Below are positions 7,012-8,764 of a DNA stretch of 8,764 nt, piece by piece. Both the position numbers and the translations under genes were made by a program. The stretch covers positions 1 to 8,764 of the forward strand of contig JAQUYJ010000037.1 in the NCBI GenBank assembly GCA_028691905.1. Direction: 5' to 3'. This stretch comes from Bacilli bacterium. GTDB lineage: Bacteria; Bacillota_I; Bacilli_A; ML615J-28; CAG-698. Each line of letters opens with the position of its first letter. Within the stretch, counting starts at the first letter, position 1. Under the pieces are notes generated by a model that was not told the origin of the DNA, ran no database searches, and saw nothing but the letters and a program-made list of their open reading frames with translations.

Positions 7012-7668
7012 ATGCTAATCGGTTTTCTTCTTCTCATCCTTTCCTATTTATTGGGTTCAATTCCATGGGGATTCTTGCTTGGAAAAATGAAAGGAATTGA
7101 TATACGCCAGCACGGAAGTAAAAACATTGGAGCAACGAATACCGGTAGGGTACTGGGAAAAAAATATGCGATAATTGCTTATATTCTTGACACCATAAAA
7201 GGATTCATTATTGTTGGGTTATTTAATTTTAATATTATTTCAATGGAATATTGTATTCTTTCCCCAATGCTTTATGGAGTAGCAGCTGTTTTGGGACACA
7301 CTTTCCCTATTTATCTCGGATTCAAAGGAGGTAAAGCTGTCGCTACAGGTGGAGGTGTATTTCTGGCTTATTCACCGATCCTCTATTTGTTTGGTTTGAT
7401 TTTGTTTTTTATTGTAACTTATGTCTTTAAATATGTATCTTTGGGCTCACTTGTTTCAACCAGTTATGCTCTTATCACTTCTGTTTGGATAACCATCCAA
7501 TTGGATGGTTTTAGTAATATTAATCAAAAATTCAACCTCTTCTTTCCTATCGGTGTATTTATCGTTTTTACAATCATATTAATTCGCCATACATCCAATA
7601 TTAAAAGATTGATTCACCACGAGGAAGCAAAAGTTTCCTGGGGTAATAAAAAAAATGTCAGTGATTGA
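7012..7668 (+). CDS. plsY: Glycerol-3-phosphate acyltransferase PlsY
   Basis: 218 aa integral membrane enzyme that transfers an acyl group from acyl-phosphate (made by PlsX) to position 1 of glycerol-3-phosphate, the first committed step of phospholipid synthesis in most Gram-positive bacteria. All three conserved cytoplasmic motifs are present: SIPWG with GSKNIGATN (16-43), GHTFPIYLGFKGGKAVATGG (95-114) and HTSNIKRL (193-200). Between them are hydrophobic segments at about 2-20, 53-75, 85-100, 117-140, 145-162 and 176-192, as expected for a polytopic protein. Motif 1 has Lys where many members have Gly (GSGN), a tolerated position. The start ATG follows AGAGGTG, and the gene has its own promoter. 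A parE-divergent plsY is also known in Bacillus (yneS next to parE-parC), which supports the assignment. The TGA stop lies inside the terminator hairpin. Confidence 0.97.
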   Translation: MLIGFLLLILSYLLGSIPWGFLLGKMKGIDIRQHGSKNIGATNTGRVLGKKYAIIAYILDTIKGFIIVGLFNFNIISMEYCILSPMLYGVAAVLGHTFPIYLGFKGGKAVATGGGVFLAYSPILYLFGLILFFIVTYVFKYVSLGSLVSTSYALITSVWITIQLDGFSNINQKFNLFFPIGVFIVFTIILIRHTSNIKRLIHHEEAKVSWGNKKNVSD

Positions 7669-7677
7669 CATTTTTTT
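7649..7677. terminator. Bidirectional terminator shared by plsY and the phosphodiesterase gene
   Basis: A 12-bp perfect stem: AAAAAAATGTCA (7649-7660) pairs with TGACATTTTTTT (7666-7677) around a GTGAT loop. The A and T runs give a U tract whichever strand is transcribed. The plsY TGA stop (7666-7668) is in the right arm, and the opposing gene's TAA stop (7678-7676) touches its end, so both convergent genes end within the terminator. Confidence 0.85.
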
Positions 7678-8383
7678 AATTGTTTAATATTTTCAACCCA
7701 ATATCCGGGAAATCAGTAACAATACCATCTGCATTTTTCCCTAAAAGAATTTGTTTCATTGCTGTTTCATCATTAACCGTCCACACATATACTTTCTTGT
7801 GTAACAAATGCATTCTTTTTACAAAGAAGAGTTTCAATAAGCGGTAATGCGGAGAGACGAAATCCGCTTTTGTTCGACGTATTCGAAAGAAAGGAAAGAG
7901 TTCGGTTAAGCGAGTGAAAAATCCGTGTTTGGGCTCACCCGTTCCCAATAAAAGACCTGCAGTGATTTCGGGGTAATGATCTTTAATGATGCGAATGGAC
8001 GCATCAAAGAAAGACCGTATAAAAAATTGATTTTTATCAATATGTTTTAAAATAAAAGCGATTAAATCAATTTCATATCCCTCTTCTTTCAATTCAATAT
8101 CCATATGAATTCGATTCCGACAAAATAAAAGTGTTTCTTCTAAAGTTGGAATGATATACCCTTTTTCTTTAGCTAATGTCCAAATTTCTTTATAAGTCAG
8201 GTTTTCACAGTTTTGATTATTGATATGTTCATCGTGATGAATATAATAAATTGCGTCCTTACTTCGACGTACATCAAATTCAATCGCATTGGCTTTCATA
8301 TCAATTGCGGTTTGGAAAGCAGCGATTGTATTTTCATGTTGATATCCGGAAGCTCCCCGATGAGCTGTGATAGTTTGAATCAT
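7676..8383 (-). CDS. Glycerophosphodiester phosphodiesterase family protein
   Basis: 235 aa, normal size for a single-domain bacterial GDPD. It hydrolyses glycerophosphodiesters, such as deacylated phospholipid head groups, to glycerol-3-phosphate and an alcohol. TIM-barrel active-site residues are present: HRG (His8, Arg9), HENT (Glu16, Asn17), IEFDV (Glu35, Asp37), the catalytic HHDE (His50), DIELK (Glu97, Lys99), then WTVND (201-205) and DGIVTDFPD (219-227) near the C-terminus. There is no signal peptide, so the enzyme is probably cytoplasmic. ATG 8383 is preceded by AAAGGAG with a 6-base spacer. It starts 19 bases after the UPF0154 stop on the same strand and is probably cotranscribed with it. 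The glycerol-3-phosphate product is the substrate of the convergent plsY product, a suggestive but unproven link. The ugpQ-type name is not justified by context, so no symbol is given. Confidence 0.95.
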   Translation of the reverse strand: MIQTITAHRGASGYQHENTIAAFQTAIDMKANAIEFDVRRSKDAIYYIHHDEHINNQNCENLTYKEIWTLAKEKGYIIPTLEETLLFCRNRIHMDIELKEEGYEIDLIAFILKHIDKNQFFIRSFFDASIRIIKDHYPEITAGLLLGTGEPKHGFFTRLTELFPFFRIRRTKADFVSPHYRLLKLFFVKRMHLLHKKVYVWTVNDETAMKQILLGKNADGIVTDFPDIGLKILNN

Positions 8384-8402
8384 GTTATCTCCTTTGTAAT
8401 TG

Positions 8403-8630
8403 TTATTTTTGTTGATTCATGGAAGCCATAATTTGTCGAACTTGCTTTTCAGAAGGAGTTCTCCCCATTTGCTGCATCATAACACGTATCATTTTTTCAT
8501 TTACTGGTGGATTTTTTTCCAAATAATTGGTGAAAACCTTTCTTGATATAAAAAAGCCGGCAACTCCGCCCACCAAAAGTGCACCTACCAAACTAACAAT
8601 AAATACCCAAGTTTGCACTAAAAAAATCAT
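8403..8630 (-). CDS. UPF0154 family membrane protein (YneF-like)
   Basis: 75 aa with one N-terminal membrane segment (about residues 6-28, VTW-to-FFI region, Gly-rich) and a short basic cytoplasmic tail. The tail carries the family signature KNPPVNEKMIRVMMQQMGRTPSEKQ: N-P-P-[IV]-N-E at 40-45 and M-x-x-M-G at 52-56. This matches the YneF/UPF0154 family of Bacillota and Mollicutes, whose role I do not know from sequence; it is a small single-pass inner-membrane protein. The start ATG is at 8630. On the minus strand upstream of it only about ten bases (GAGAATAAAG) look native before sequence of transposase origin begins, so its promoter, and possibly half of its ribosome binding site, is missing or replaced. 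The phosphodiesterase gene follows 19 bases downstream. Confidence 0.92.
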   Translation of the reverse strand: MIFLVQTWVFIVSLVGALLVGGVAGFFISRKVFTNYLEKNPPVNEKMIRVMMQQMGRTPSEKQVRQIMASMNQQK

Positions 8631-8640
8631 CTTTATTCTC

Positions 8641-8764
8641 TACTACTGAAGGTTGGCTTTACCTAGCGAGAGTTATCGATCTCTATAGCAGAAAAGTAGT
8701 CGGCTGGAGCATCAGCAATCGCATGACTAAAGCGCTAGTGCTATCTGCACTGATGATGGCAATC
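8641..8764 (+). mobile_element. Internal segment of an IS3-family insertion sequence at the window edge
   Basis: Only internal orfB sequence is present. The boundary with chromosomal DNA falls near 8641, inside the transposase gene rather than at an element terminus, and no terminal inverted repeat or target duplication is seen there. This is not what simple transposition leaves; deletion after insertion, recombination or a chimeric assembly would give it. Confidence 0.7.
8642..8764 (+). CDS. IS3-family transposase OrfB fragment (both ends missing)
   Basis: 41 codons in one open frame, starting TTEGWLYLARVIDLYSRKVV and continuing GWSISNRMTKALVLSALMMA. This is the beta-strand core of the rve/DDE integrase domain of IS3-family OrfB (IS3/IS150-like). 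In complete proteins the first catalytic Asp lies about eight residues before this point (W-x-x-D-I-T-Y-I), so the fragment has lost it; the second Asp and the Glu would lie past the window end. By hand count GC is 57 of 124 bases (46%), clearly above the AT-rich genes beside it. Codon choice (AGC, GCG, GGC) also differs. The reading direction opposes the UPF0154 gene. No start codon or programmed frameshift site is visible. Confidence 0.85.

Overview
This window looks like a chromosomal core segment of a low-GC, AT-rich member of the Bacillota/Mycoplasmatota assemblage that uses the standard bacterial code. The evidence is a UPF0154 (YneF-like) protein, a ParE/ParC pair of Gram-positive type next to plsY, and AAGGAG-type ribosome binding sites. 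TGG encodes Trp throughout and plsY ends on TGA, which argues against a UGA=Trp mycoplasma. I cannot name a genus. Both window ends cut through genes, so it resembles a whole short contig.

Layout. Bases 3-803 (+) hold the 3' part of a serine alpha/beta hydrolase of the monoacylglycerol lipase / lysophospholipase type. A gene-free AT-rich stretch of 444 bp follows, with a likely terminator for each flanking gene. Next come three minus-strand genes that read parE (6750-4810), parC (4823-2349, overlapping parE by 14 nt) and a degenerate Fic-domain protein with a C-terminal winged helix (2252-1248). An 11-bp inverted repeat spans most of the parC/Fic gap. Divergent from parE, across 261 bp holding both promoters, is plsY (7012-7668, +). 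It converges on a glycerophosphodiester phosphodiesterase gene (8383-7676, -), with a bidirectional terminator built into both gene ends. Upstream of that gene lies a small membrane protein of the UPF0154 family (8630-8403, -). The last 124 bases are an internal piece of an IS3-family transposase whose composition differs from the rest.

How the genes fit together. ParE and ParC form topoisomerase IV, which decatenates sister chromosomes. PlsY acylates glycerol-3-phosphate at the membrane. The phosphodiesterase releases glycerol-3-phosphate from deacylated phospholipids, and the hydrolase may deacylate glycerolipids, so glycerolipid turnover is a loose second theme (inference).

No clearly new multi-gene system is visible. 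The points that most deserve a second look are the Fic protein that has lost its catalytic His but kept a possible inhibitory Glu, the structured parC/Fic gap, the repeats between parE and plsY, and the abrupt IS3 junction 11 bases upstream of the UPF0154 start codon, which may be an assembly chimera.
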